Notes under the pieces: model-generated
Database searches by the model: none
Told to the model about the DNA's origin: nothing
The model's input: only the letters and a program-made list of their open reading frames with translations
NCBI GenBank assembly: GCA_963767475.1
Contig: CAVYEI010000003.1
Location: forward strand, 1,054,001 to 1,118,000
Length of the DNA stretch: 64,000 nucleotides
Source of the DNA: WHSW01 sp963767475
Lineage (GTDB): Bacteria > Actinomycetota > Thermoleophilia > Solirubrobacterales > 70-9
Reading direction: 5' to 3'
Program-made: the position numbers and the translations under genes
In this document: positions 1 through 7,476 of the stretch, piece after piece
Layout: each line of letters begins with the position of its first letter
How positions within the stretch are numbered: the first letter of the stretch is position 1

Positions 1-619
<619 letters not shown>

Positions 620-623
<4 letters not shown>

Positions 624-1000
624 TTCCCGAGTCCGAGATCGAGCTGCGCGCCAGCCGCTCCTCGGGCCCCGGCGGTCAGCACGCCAACGTCACCGCCTCG
701 CGAATCGAGGCGGTGTTCGAGATCGACGCCTCGCAGAGCCTCAGCGATCAGCAGAAGGACCGCCTGCGGGCGCGCTTCGGCCCCCGGGTGACGGCGATCG
801 CCCAGGACGCCCGCAGCCAGGCGCGTAACCGCCAGCTCGCCGTCGAACGCCTGCAGGACCGGATCGCGACGGCGCTGAAGCCGCGCAAGCGGCGGCGGCC
901 GACGCGGGCGACGCGAAGCTCGAAGGAGCGGCGCCTGGCCTCGAAGAAGCGCCGCTCGGAGGTCAAGCGGGCGCGGCGGGCGCCTCGGCCGGAGGACTAG
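620..1000 (+). CDS. arfB: ArfB/YaeJ-type peptidyl-tRNA hydrolase
   Basis: About 126 residues with the release-factor catalytic loop SSGPGGQHANVTASRIE near residue 14-30 and a strongly basic C-terminal tail with the signature RPTRATRSSKERRLASKK. This is the layout of ArfB (YaeJ), which enters the A site of stalled ribosomes and hydrolyses peptidyl-tRNA; the basic tail probes the empty mRNA channel. No ATG or GTG lies at the expected start. The best candidate is CTG at 620, which would overlap the ahcY stop (CTGA) and give translational coupling. The last 38 bases overlap tail to tail with the antiporter gene. Family call is firm; the start is uncertain. Confidence 0.85.
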
Positions 1001-2180
1001 GGGCGTCGGCGTCCGCGTCGGCGGCCCCCCGCCGCAGCGCCATGCCGACGAAGGGGAAGACCAGGGTCGAGAGCATCGCCGCGCCGACGAGCCCGGCGGC
1101 GGTGGAGGAATGCATCTCCCCCGCCTCGATCGCCAGAGTCGTGATCGCGACCACCAGCGGCAGCTCGGTGGCGCTGAAGAAGGCGAGCGCCGCACGGTCG
1201 CGAGCCTTGAGCACGCCCCGGTAGAGCAGCAGCGCCGGGACGCCGCGCACGACGAGGAAGAGGCCGAAGAAGAGAAACAGCTTCGCGATCGCCTCGGCCG
1301 AGCCGAGCGCCTCGAGATCGAAGTTGAGTCCGCTCTCGACGAAGAAGAACGGGATCAAAAAGCCGAAGCCCACCGCGGTCAACTTCGACTCGAATGCCTC
1401 CAACTCGCGTCCGCGCAGTGCGGCGCGGACGATCATCCCGGCGACGAAGCCACCGAGCAGGAGCTCGAGGCCGAGCTCGGCGGCGAGCAGGACGAGGCCG
1501 AAGACGAGCACGGTCGCGATCCGGATCGCGAGCTGGCTGCTCGTCTCGAGCGTGCGCTCGAGCGCGCCGAAGCCCTTCCAGGTGAGCCGCATCGAGGCCA
1601 GCGCGAGCAGGACCGCGAGCGCGATGAACCCGACGAGGACCGCCGCCTCGTGCAACGGCTGGGTGGTCGAGAGCACCAGGGTGATCAGCAGGATCGGCCC
1701 GAACTCGCCAACCGCGCCGGCGGCCAGCAGGTGGGTCCCGAACTTGGTCTTCAGCTCGCCGCCGTCGCGGAGGATCGGGATCAGGGTTCCGATCGCCGTC
1801 GTCGCCAGCGCCGAGCCGGTGTAGAGGAACGAGAGCACGACGCCGGCGGCGGCGAGTGCCCCGCCGATCCCGTAGGCCAGCACCAGCGAGAGCGCCCAAC
1901 CCCAGGCGCCGAGGGTGAGCGGCTTGCCGCGGATGCGCTCGAAGTCGATCTCGTAGCCGGCGAAGAAGAACAGCATCCCGAGGCCGAGGTTGGAGAAGAA
2001 GTCGATGAACTCGTCCGGCTCGGCGAGCCCCAGCACCTGCGGGCCGACCACGATTCCAAGGATCAGCTCGACGACGACCACCGGCGGCGCGAAGCGGCGC
2101 GGGATCACCGCGACCGTCACCGCGGCGATCGCGGCGGTGAGGATGACGGCGAAGAATGAGCTCTCGTCGACGGTTATCAA
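963..2180 (-). CDS. CPA2-type cation:proton antiporter
   Basis: 405-residue polytopic inner-membrane protein with about 11-12 hydrophobic segments. It matches the Na+/H+ exchanger (Kef/CPA2) family, with family-typical stretches such as LILGIVVGPQVLGL near residue 40 and the FFAGYEIDFERI region near residue 73. These transporters exchange monovalent cations for protons for pH or volume control. There is no C-terminal TrkA-N nucleotide-binding domain as in full KefB/C, so it is the short form. It ends in an Ala/Pro-rich cytoplasmic tail. The start used is TTG at 2180; upstream it is divergent from the lipase gene. The exact cation cannot be read from sequence. Confidence 0.85.
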   Translation of the reverse strand: MITVDESSFFAVILTAAIAAVTVAVIPRRFAPPVVVVELILGIVVGPQVLGLAEPDEFIDFFSNLGLGMLFFFAGYEIDFERIRGKPLTLGAWGWALSLVLAYGIGGALAAAGVVLSFLYTGSALATTAIGTLIPILRDGGELKTKFGTHLLAAGAVGEFGPILLITLVLSTTQPLHEAAVLVGFIALAVLLALASMRLTWKGFGALERTLETSSQLAIRIATVLVFGLVLLAAELGLELLLGGFVAGMIVRAALRGRELEAFESKLTAVGFGFLIPFFFVESGLNFDLEALGSAEAIAKLFLFFGLFLVVRGVPALLLYRGVLKARDRAALAFFSATELPLVVAITTLAIEAGEMHSSTAAGLVGAAMLSTLVFPFVGMALRRGAADADADAPSPPAEAPAAPA

Positions 2181-2207
2181 GGTCGCGCCGGATTATTCCC
2201 CCGCCGC

Positions 2208-2213
2208 TAGGCT
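2208..2213 (+). promoter_or_regulatory. Extended leaderless -10 box (TAGGCT) for the lipase gene
   Basis: TAGGCT lies exactly 6 nt before the GTG at 2220 and no Shine-Dalgarno sequence is present. This places the transcription start at or next to the initiation codon, as in leaderless actinobacterial mRNAs. The same arrangement recurs at many starts in this window. Confidence 0.55.
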
Positions 2214-2219
2214 CGCGTC

Positions 2220-3158
2220 GTGCGCCGTGCGCTCGCGCTCCTGATCGTCTCGCTGGTCGTCCTCCCGCCCGCCGTTGCGGGGGCCGACGAATACCCGGTG
2301 CCCTGGACCGGGGACTTCTCGGCCCAGGTCGCGCGACCCAACTCGCCGCCGGCCGGTGCCAACGACTGGTCGTGCAGGCCGAGCGCCGCGCATCCCGATC
2401 CGGTGATCCTCGTCCACGGGCTGGCCGCCAACCGCACGGTCAACTTCCCCACCCTCTCGCCGTTCCTCGCCAACCACGGCTTCTGCGTCTTCGCGCTCAC
2501 CTACGGCACCCGGCCCGAGGTCGATCCGCCCGGATACCAGCCGGGCGGCCTGCTGCGAATCCAGAAGAGCGCCCGGCGGCTGAAGCGCTTCGCCGCCCGC
2601 GTGCTGCGCCGCACCGATGCGTCGAAGGTGGACATCGTCGGCCACTCCGAGGGCAGCCTGATGCCGAACTGGTGGGTCAAGTACCTCGGCGGCCGGAACA
2701 AGGTGGATGACTACGTCGGGTTGACGCCGCTCTGGGACGGCACCAACCTCGCCGGGCTCGCGAACGTCGACGCGATCGGCCAGGCGCTCGGCTTCTCCTC
2801 CGTTGCCTATGGCGTGCTGGAGCCGTTCTGCGCCTCCTGCCGCCAGTTCCTCGCCAGCTCCCGGTTCATGGCGAAGATGAACGCCCAGGGAGGGCCACGC
2901 GTACGCGGTGTCGACTACACGATGCTGATGACCGCCAACGACGAGCTCGTCAGCCCGTACACGAGCGGGTTCATGGACGGCGCCGACAACGTCGTCGTCC
3001 AGGACGTCTGCTCGCTCGATCAGTCCGAGCACCTCTCGATCGCCTTCGACCCGGTCGCCGCCTACACGATCCTCAACGCCCTCGATCCGGCCCACCCACA
3101 GCCGGTCCCATGCGTGCCGGTGCTTCCTGGCATCGGCGCGGTCGGCTACTCGGAGTGA
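2220..3158 (+). CDS. Secreted lipase/esterase (alpha/beta hydrolase)
   Basis: 312 residues with an N-terminal signal peptide (about residues 1-22, Arg-Arg then a hydrophobic core ending AGA). The mature part is an alpha/beta hydrolase resembling the class 2 (LipA/EstA) triacylglycerol lipases of actinobacteria. It has the oxyanion segment VILVHGLAANR (62-72), the nucleophile elbow GHSEGS with Ser143, a candidate Asp241 in ANDELVSP and a candidate His271 in QSEHLSIAF. Four Cys residues in the mature part may form disulfides. It should hydrolyse ester bonds of lipids outside the cell. It starts with GTG behind a leaderless -10 box and stands alone. Confidence 0.85.
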   Translation: MRRALALLIVSLVVLPPAVAGADEYPVPWTGDFSAQVARPNSPPAGANDWSCRPSAAHPDPVILVHGLAANRTVNFPTLSPFLANHGFCVFALTYGTRPEVDPPGYQPGGLLRIQKSARRLKRFAARVLRRTDASKVDIVGHSEGSLMPNWWVKYLGGRNKVDDYVGLTPLWDGTNLAGLANVDAIGQALGFSSVAYGVLEPFCASCRQFLASSRFMAKMNAQGGPRVRGVDYTMLMTANDELVSPYTSGFMDGADNVVVQDVCSLDQSEHLSIAFDPVAAYTILNALDPAHPQPVPCVPVLPGIGAVGYSE

Positions 3159-3177
3159 GCCGGCAGCCCTGGCGGCT
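3158..3177 (+). terminator. Possible hairpin terminator after the lipase
   Basis: Two 9-nt arms (3158-3166 and 3169-3177) pair with one mismatch around a 2-nt loop, starting at the lipase stop codon. No T-run follows, so this would be a T-less terminator or an mRNA end-protecting hairpin. Confidence 0.35.
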
Positions 3178-3306
3178 GGAGACGTGATCTCCGAATGTGT
3201 CGCTTTGCATGGCAAGCGCAACTTTTCTCGACCAAGAAGGTCAGCCCTAGCGGCTTTGGAAATGGTGCCCATGCGGAATCCAGCGTTCCGCGAGATACTG
3301 CCCGCG

Positions 3307-3714
3307 ATGTCCGAGGAGAACGTGGAACTCGTGCGGCGCCTGAGCGAAGAGTTCAGTCGTGGAAGCGTCGAGGCGGTCCGACCGTTCCTCCATCCCAACA
3401 TCGCATGGCACGAGGATCCATCGTTTCCGGAAGCCGGCGTCTATCGCGGCATCGACGCTGTCGAACAGTATGCGAGCCAGTTCATCGCAGAGTTCTCGGA
3501 GATCCATTACGAGGTGCGAGAGGCTGCCGCCACGGGTGACGACGTGATTGCCAACATGCGGATTCAGGGACGGGGCAAGACGAGCGGAGCGGCTTTCGAG
3601 ATCTCGGCCTGGTGGGCGATCACGATCCGAGACCATCGCTTACTCCGATGCTTTGCGTACCTCGACCGAGACCGGGCTATCGAGGCCCTCGAAGCCGCCG
3701 GGCCGCCGGAGTAG
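3307..3714 (+). CDS. SnoaL-like (NTF2-fold) protein
   Basis: 135 residues if begun at the ATG of MSEENVELVRRL, the usual start of this family; an upstream in-frame extension to 3184 has no family resemblance. The protein has the SnoaL-like cone-barrel pattern: an N-terminal helix, WHEDPSFPEAGVYRGIDAVEQY, a beta-sheet half (DDVIANMRIQGRGK) and a final helix with RDRAIEALEAAG. Such proteins are small enzymes or ligand-binding proteins of unknown substrate. The catalytic residues are not diagnostic. A 21-nt repeat shared with the immunity gene begins at its end (3709-3729). Confidence 0.75.
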   Translation: MSEENVELVRRLSEEFSRGSVEAVRPFLHPNIAWHEDPSFPEAGVYRGIDAVEQYASQFIAEFSEIHYEVREAAATGDDVIANMRIQGRGKTSGAAFEISAWWAITIRDHRLLRCFAYLDRDRAIEALEAAGPPE

Positions 3715-3729
3715 CACTTTGGACGAGAA
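3709..3729 (+). repeat. 21-nt repeat spanning a gene end, copy A
   Basis: Begins 3 nt before the stop codon of the SnoaL-like gene. 20 of its 21 bases match the copy at 5202-5222 on the other strand, which likewise spans a stop codon. The core is CTTTGGACGAGAA. Weaker relatives of the core occur around 6202 (GCTTCGGACGAAA) and 6549 (GCTTTGGACGCAAG). Confidence 0.6.
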
Positions 3730-3785
3730 GTAGCCGTTTTCGCCCCGAGCGCAACCCCATCCCGCGCATCGGGTTTGATCATCAC

Positions 3786-4457
3786 ATGCGTCGGTGTCTC
3801 ACCCCGCTCACCGTGGCCATTCTGGCCCTGCTGCTCGCCCTGCCGGCCGACGGCTCAGCCGAGCCGGTCAGCGTGCAGGCGATCGGCATCCAGTTGCACG
3901 CCGCCAACAGCATCTACGTGACCGGTACCGAGGGAGTCGATCGCGTTACCGCGAGCAAGCTAGCTTCGAACGCCTGGCAGGTGACCGCGCCTGGTGGCGT
4001 GATCGCTAACTCAGATTGCGCCGGCGGCACCGTCTCGCCGTATCAAACGTGCGGCTGCACGAACGTCGATGCGGTTACGGCGAATTGCACATCACCAAAC
4101 AGCGCCGCTGTCATCACCCAGCTCTTCGGCGGTTCCGACAGCGTACGAGCAGACGAGGGTGTTGCGTTATGGGCGGTGGCAGGCAAGGGCCACGACCGGC
4201 TGATCGGCGCCGAACTCACCGATCACCTCTGGGGTCACGAGGGAGGAGATCGCCTGGTCGGCGGGGCCGGGTTCGACCGCATCGACGGAGGACCCGGACA
4301 CAACGCGATCTTCGGAGGTGGCGGGGACGACATCTTGGACGCGGAGAACGATGATCGAGATCGCGTCATCGACTGCGGGACCGGACGTGACCGCGTCTAC
4401 ATCGATCCCAAGCTGGATACGCCGGAGTCGAACTGCGAAGAGGTTCGTTCTAACTAA
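3786..4457 (+). CDS. Secreted RTX-like calcium-binding repeat protein
   Basis: 223 residues beginning at ATG 3786, with a signal peptide (residues 1 to about 24). The middle has five Cys residues, including a CGC pair (about 67-103). The C-terminal half carries RTX-type nonapeptide repeats: GKGHDRLIGA, GHEGGDRLVGGAGFDRIDGG and GGGGDDILDAENDD, followed by CGTGRDRVYIDPKLDTPESNCE, a tail often seen after these repeats. RTX repeats fold as a calcium-bound beta-roll after export. With so few repeats and no catalytic domain it is probably a small surface or secreted protein of unknown role. Confidence 0.75.
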   Translation: MRRCLTPLTVAILALLLALPADGSAEPVSVQAIGIQLHAANSIYVTGTEGVDRVTASKLASNAWQVTAPGGVIANSDCAGGTVSPYQTCGCTNVDAVTANCTSPNSAAVITQLFGGSDSVRADEGVALWAVAGKGHDRLIGAELTDHLWGHEGGDRLVGGAGFDRIDGGPGHNAIFGGGGDDILDAENDDRDRVIDCGTGRDRVYIDPKLDTPESNCEEVRSN

Positions 4458-4544
4458 GCGTTGTGAACGGCGAACGACGGAAGGGCTACTCGTCGTCCAA
4501 CGCGATATAGCAACTGTCGGCTCTCCAGGGTTGTCCCCAGCATC

Positions 4545-4550
4545 TAGCCT
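4545..4550 (+). promoter_or_regulatory. Leaderless -10 box (TAGCCT) before a mini-ORF
   Basis: TAGCCT is 7 nt before an ATG at 4558 that opens an 11-codon ORF (4558-4593). The stop of that ORF overlaps the start codons of the secreted protein at 4587/4590. The promoter would thus serve the downstream gene through a short leader peptide. Confidence 0.4.
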
Positions 4551-4586
4551 GGACCACATGACCAGCCAAACAGGGACGCAGGCCGC

Positions 4587-5183
4587 GTGTTGACACGGAT
4601 CACGCTCGGAATCCTCGTGGGTGTGTTGGCAGCGGGAGCCATTGCACCAGCGTCGTCGGCCAGCTCAACTGCCGCACACGACTTCAAGGTGCTGAGGAGC
4701 CCTCGTAACGCGGACGACAGGATGCCGCCGATGGTCAGATACGACGTTCGCAGCATTGAGACCGACTTCGAGATCGACGTCGACTGGCATGGGATCCGAG
4801 CGGTCTATCGGCACCGTGGCAAGCGAGCCTGGCTGGTCCCCGGCAAGGGCTGGCTCTGCCTGGTGATTGTTGATGTCGGGGGCTCGACCGCATGCGCCAC
4901 GCTTCCGCGGGCACGCCGGGGACTGCTCGGAACGACATACGGCGCCGCCTCTCATGGCGCCGGGTGGCTCGAGGAACACCGCGTGATGCCAGACGCCTAC
5001 CGACGAGTCGTGATCTCGGCAGATACCGGCTGGACCAAGCGTCCGAGGGTGAGACGCAGCCTGTTGCACGCGTACTTTCCCACCCCCGCCGAGTTGAGAT
5101 TCAGACTGGGCAAACGCCGCGTGTGTATCCCGTTCTCGGATCTCGGCTTTCCGGAGAAGTGCTCCGACAGCGCAGCTGCCTAG
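4587..5183 (+). CDS. Secreted hypothetical protein
   Basis: 198 residues, not recognised. There is a clear signal peptide (residues 1 to about 26, ending APASSASS). The mature part is basic and has a few aromatic segments (DVDWHGIRAVYRHRGKRAW and KGWLCLVIVDVGGSTACATL). Two Cys flank the middle and two more lie near the end (RVCIPFSDLGFPEKCSD), so two disulfides are possible. The start may be GTG 4587 or TTG 4590; both overlap the stop of an 11-codon upstream ORF. It lies in a block of small orphan genes, and function is unknown. Confidence 0.6.
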   Translation: MLTRITLGILVGVLAAGAIAPASSASSTAAHDFKVLRSPRNADDRMPPMVRYDVRSIETDFEIDVDWHGIRAVYRHRGKRAWLVPGKGWLCLVIVDVGGSTACATLPRARRGLLGTTYGAASHGAGWLEEHRVMPDAYRRVVISADTGWTKRPRVRRSLLHAYFPTPAELRFRLGKRRVCIPFSDLGFPEKCSDSAAA

Positions 5184-5201
5184 AGGCCGGTATGCAGCCG
5201 T

Positions 5202-5222
5202 TTCTCGTCCAAAGCGCTACTC
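5202..5222 (-). repeat. 21-nt repeat spanning a gene end, copy B
   Basis: Minus-strand copy of the element at 3709-3729 with one mismatch. As in copy A, it begins 3 nt before the stop codon (TAG) of a small gene, here the immunity-like gene, and runs into its 3' flank. Confidence 0.6.
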
Positions 5223-5450
5223 GGCTGGCCCGACTTCGGTAGGCCGATAAGCCATCGCTGCGTCGACGACTTCCTCGGGTGAGGGCTCGCCGCCGAAGTG
5301 GCGGTCGGGATAGAAGATCAGCTCGTCGGCGTCGGGATGCGGCACGCTGCGCCGAAACTCCTCCACGAGCGCGTCGGCCTCCTCTTGCGACTCGCCCTCC
5401 GCGGCCATGATTCTGCGGACGAGTTCCACGAGTTCGTTTCGCGTGGGCAT
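5217..5450 (-). CDS. Colicin E-type nuclease immunity protein homologue
   Basis: 77 residues from ATG 5450 (MPTRNELVEL). The sequence follows the four-helix immunity protein family that neutralises DNase/RNase colicins (Im2, Im7, Im9): helix 1 NELVELVRRI, helix 2 EEADALVEEF, then HPDADELIFYP aligning to the HPSGSDLIYYP segment of Im9 that contacts the nuclease, then GEPSPEEVVDAAMAYR aligning to SPSGIVNTVKQWR. Phe46-Tyr47 occupy the Tyr-Tyr hot spot. Length is close to the 86 residues of Im9. No bacteriocin gene is visible nearby, so it is an orphan immunity gene or has another partner. A TACTTT box sits 9 nt upstream. Family recall is from memory. Confidence 0.75.
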   Translation of the reverse strand: MPTRNELVELVRRIMAAEGESQEEADALVEEFRRSVPHPDADELIFYPDRHFGGEPSPEEVVDAAMAYRPTEVGPAE

Positions 5451-5459
5451 CTCGCACCG

Positions 5460-5465
5460 AAAGTA
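5460..5465 (-). promoter_or_regulatory. Leaderless -10 box (TACTTT) for the immunity-like gene
   Basis: On the minus strand TACTTT is followed by 9 nt and the ATG at 5450. No ribosome-binding site is present. The rest of the 5451-5652 gap shows nothing else I can support. Confidence 0.45.
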
Positions 5466-5652
5466 TCTCTTCCCATGCGGAGTGTGCCTTCGCCGCAACG
5501 TGCCGCTTCTGCATTGCGCGACGAGGAGCAGGCCCAAGCTGCCCGTCCGACCCGGAGGGACATTGCAGCGAGCGGACGCCAGCGCGAGACGTTCGTCGAA
5601 ACGCTTACTCCGCATGGAACGCGGTGCTTTTTGATCTCGGGCTTGAGCGACG

Positions 5653-6162
5653 CTAGGGAGGACTAATACGAGCCGAAGGATCGGGTGGTGGAGGCCTTGA
5701 GTCGCCTGTCTCCTCGGAATCCCGCGCCCGTTGTTCGTTGTACGCGCGCATCGCGTCGAGGCCGTCCCGCTTCCAGACCTCGATCGCTGCGAGCCCTCCT
5801 CCGCCGGCCTCGAAGTACCGCCGTCCCTGTCGCACACCGAAGACGCCCACGATCCCGCCTGCGATGGCCATGACACCAGCGACCTCCGCATTACGACCCT
5901 CGATCAGACCAACGAGCAGGCCAACCCCGGCCACCACGAGCGCGACCGAAAACAGGCCGAAGCCGATCAATTGAGCCCGCAACGCGCGATCGAACGCATC
6001 GCCCTCCGGTCTGTGAAGTTGATTCAGGCCGAGCAGGAGCAACCCGCCGACGAGCAGCACCCCTGTCGCGTAGGGAGCGTCGTCGAGCGCGAGGTAGACA
6101 AAAGCGCCCGCCGTGCCCGCCACCACCGCCCACCGCGCCCATTTCACCGAGCTCTGGATCAC
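5653..6162 (-). CDS. Four-helix membrane protein, unknown function
   Basis: 169 residues starting with GTG 6162. Four hydrophobic segments are visible (about residues 10-26, 33-46, 65-86 and 92-108), arranged as two hairpins separated by a polar loop NQLHRPEGDAFDRALRAQ. After the last helix comes a cytoplasmic-looking tail (FEAGGGGLAAIEVWKRDGLDAMRAY, given here only in part as AAIEVWKRDGLDAM) that ends in a Pro-rich disordered stretch. I do not recognise the family. It sits between two other small minus-strand genes without clear operon signals. Confidence 0.6.
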   Translation of the reverse strand: MIQSSVKWARWAVVAGTAGAFVYLALDDAPYATGVLLVGGLLLLGLNQLHRPEGDAFDRALRAQLIGFGLFSVALVVAGVGLLVGLIEGRNAEVAGVMAIAGGIVGVFGVRQGRRYFEAGGGGLAAIEVWKRDGLDAMRAYNEQRARDSEETGDSRPPPPDPSARISPP

Positions 6163-6219
6163 TGCCTACCTATCGACGGCAGCGGCCTTCTCATTTAGCC
6201 TGCTTCGGACGAAACCCAG

Positions 6220-6603
6220 CTATTCCACGCGCGCCCCAGCGAAGCTAGAGCGCACTTGCTCGAGCAGCTTCAGTGCCTTCCGGCGGTTGAATCGAACCTG
6301 GTCCGTGAGGGGAACTTTGCGCGCGCCAAGCACGAGCCGTTCGAGCTTCCCTGCAGACTGTTCGGCGCTGGTTCCGAGCGCGACGTCACGAAGCTCATGA
6401 ACCAGCGGCTCAACCTCGTCGGGATCCAGGCGGACGTCGCCCGTCAACGGAATCGGGCGAGCACTGATGATTCGGCTCTCAATGGCGTCGACTAGGTCGA
6501 GGTCCACACGCGCCTCATCGACAGTTCGTAGCAGCACTTGAACTATTGCTTTGGACGCAAGCGGAACATTCGCTCGGCATCGAAAGGCGTACTTCTCGGC
6601 CAC
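6220..6603 (-). CDS. Hypothetical protein
   Basis: 127 residues, no recognised family. The sequence is soluble and mixed alpha/beta in character, with an internal similarity: RPIPLTGDVRLDPDEVEPLV near residue 50 and RKVPLTDQVRFNRRKALKLL near residue 95 share the pattern (R/K)xxPLTxxVR. This suggests two related half-domains. The first 22 residues have a different composition and overlap a copy-like version of the block's short repeat core, so the true start may be the downstream GTG of VLLRTVDEARVDL. Real-gene status is moderately supported by codon pattern. Confidence 0.45.
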   Translation of the reverse strand: MAEKYAFRCRANVPLASKAIVQVLLRTVDEARVDLDLVDAIESRIISARPIPLTGDVRLDPDEVEPLVHELRDVALGTSAEQSAGKLERLVLGARKVPLTDQVRFNRRKALKLLEQVRSSFAGARVE

Positions 6604-6617
6604 TGACGAGCGGTCCA

Positions 6618-6632
6618 GAACGCCTAGCGTTC
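6618..6632. repeat. 15-nt perfect palindrome over a stop codon
   Basis: GAACGC-CTA-GCGTTC, 6-nt arms around the complement of the TAG stop of the small gene at 6624. It may act as a minimal hairpin at the mRNA 3' end. Confidence 0.35.
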
Positions 6633-6830
6633 ACCGCGCTGCCATCGCTCAAACTCAGCTTCGGCAGCTTTCAGCTCTGCCTCGCCACCGACGGTCTTTG
6701 CCAGGGCGACGAGCGACCCCAGGTTCAAAGCGTTCACCCGCGATGGATCTCGCAGCGCATCTGCCAATAACGACTGAGGATCGGCGTGTGCATCAAGCCA
6801 TGGCAGCGCCGCGTCGAGCGCGGCGAGCAC
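6624..6830 (-). CDS. Small hypothetical protein, possibly a 5'-truncated remnant
   Basis: 68 residues if started at GTG 6830, but the frame stays open and protein-like for another 36 codons, up to 6938 (containing YFRQRIGALVDGEDRWWKVG). No ATG, GTG or TTG lies in that extension before the in-frame stop at 6939-6941, which is also the stop codon of the upstream secreted-protein gene. So the gene either uses a rare start (CTG at 6929) or is the 3' remnant of a longer gene cut when its neighbour arrived. The visible part is mostly helical (LGSLVALAKTVGGEAELKAA). No family recognised. Confidence 0.4.
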   Translation of the reverse strand: MLAALDAALPWLDAHADPQSLLADALRDPSRVNALNLGSLVALAKTVGGEAELKAAEAEFERWQRGER

Positions 6831-6938
6831 GTTCCCAACGACGCCGCGAGTTGGGCTCTGTGGCCCGACCTTCCACCAGCGATCCTCGCCATCGACGAGC
6901 GCTCCGATGCGCTGGCGGAAGTAGTTCAGCGCTGCCGC

Positions 6939-7412
6939 TTAAGGACTCGACCCGCACGTGTAGATCGGATAACCGCCCTTGATCATGTGGTTATCGCCTC
7001 TGACGCGGTAACTGAGCCTCGAGAAGACCACCCGACCGCAGGATTGGATCGGAGCGAGCAACCGCACGCGTCCTCGCCCGAACTCGCGACCGGTTCCCGG
7101 CAGCTTCATCCTGCCCTCGGCGGTCGCGTGTCGCGCCGTCCAATCCCACTCGAGCCTCTTGCCTAGCAGCGCCCCTTCCGCGTAAGTCTCTGCATTGCGC
7201 TTGAACCAAAGGCAGTGCAGCGGTTGTGCGAGGAAGTCAGGACTCTCGGGCTCGTGCGGGAAGTAGGAGTTCCAGCAGCCGACCTTCGTCTTCGCGCCAG
7301 CGGGGGCGCCGAGAGTCCCAGCCGCGTCCCCCGTGCCCCGGGCGCCGAGCACGGTGGTCACGAGCGCGAGCATGAGTGCAACGAGTCCGTTAGTACGTGT
7401 CACTTGGCCCAT
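6939..7412 (-). CDS. Secreted hypothetical protein
   Basis: 157 residues with a signal peptide (about residues 1-30, hydrophobic core LVALMLALVTTVLGA). The mature domain contains aromatic-rich stretches (VGCWNSYFPHEP, LHCLWFKRNAETY and LEWDWTARHATAEGRMKLPG) and four Cys that could form two disulfides. No family recognised. A GGGAG purine stretch lies just upstream of ATG 7412. Its stop codon is also the first in-frame stop upstream of the next minus-strand ORF. Confidence 0.55.
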   Translation of the reverse strand: MGQVTRTNGLVALMLALVTTVLGARGTGDAAGTLGAPAGAKTKVGCWNSYFPHEPESPDFLAQPLHCLWFKRNAETYAEGALLGKRLEWDWTARHATAEGRMKLPGTGREFGRGRVRLLAPIQSCGRVVFSRLSYRVRGDNHMIKGGYPIYTCGSSP

Positions 7413-7476
7413 TCTCCCGGGGATCCTGAGGAAAATGAAAGGTTCGAGGCCACGGGGCAGGGCTCGTCAGAGCCGA

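Noticed and set aside
1110..2159. Long plus-strand ORF opposite the antiporter
   Set aside because: Composition is Arg/Glu/Asp-rich without any domain; it is the complement of a clear membrane protein and typical of GC-rich shadow frames.
3709..6632. Integron cassette array with attC sites
   Set aside because: Genes lie on both strands, no integrase is present and I found no paired RYYYAAC/GTTRRRY core sites. Only the short repeats remain as a hint.
7413..7476. tRNA-like GGTTCGAGGCC in an intergenic gap
   Set aside because: No acceptor, D or anticodon stem can be formed around it; the resemblance is limited to the T-loop words.
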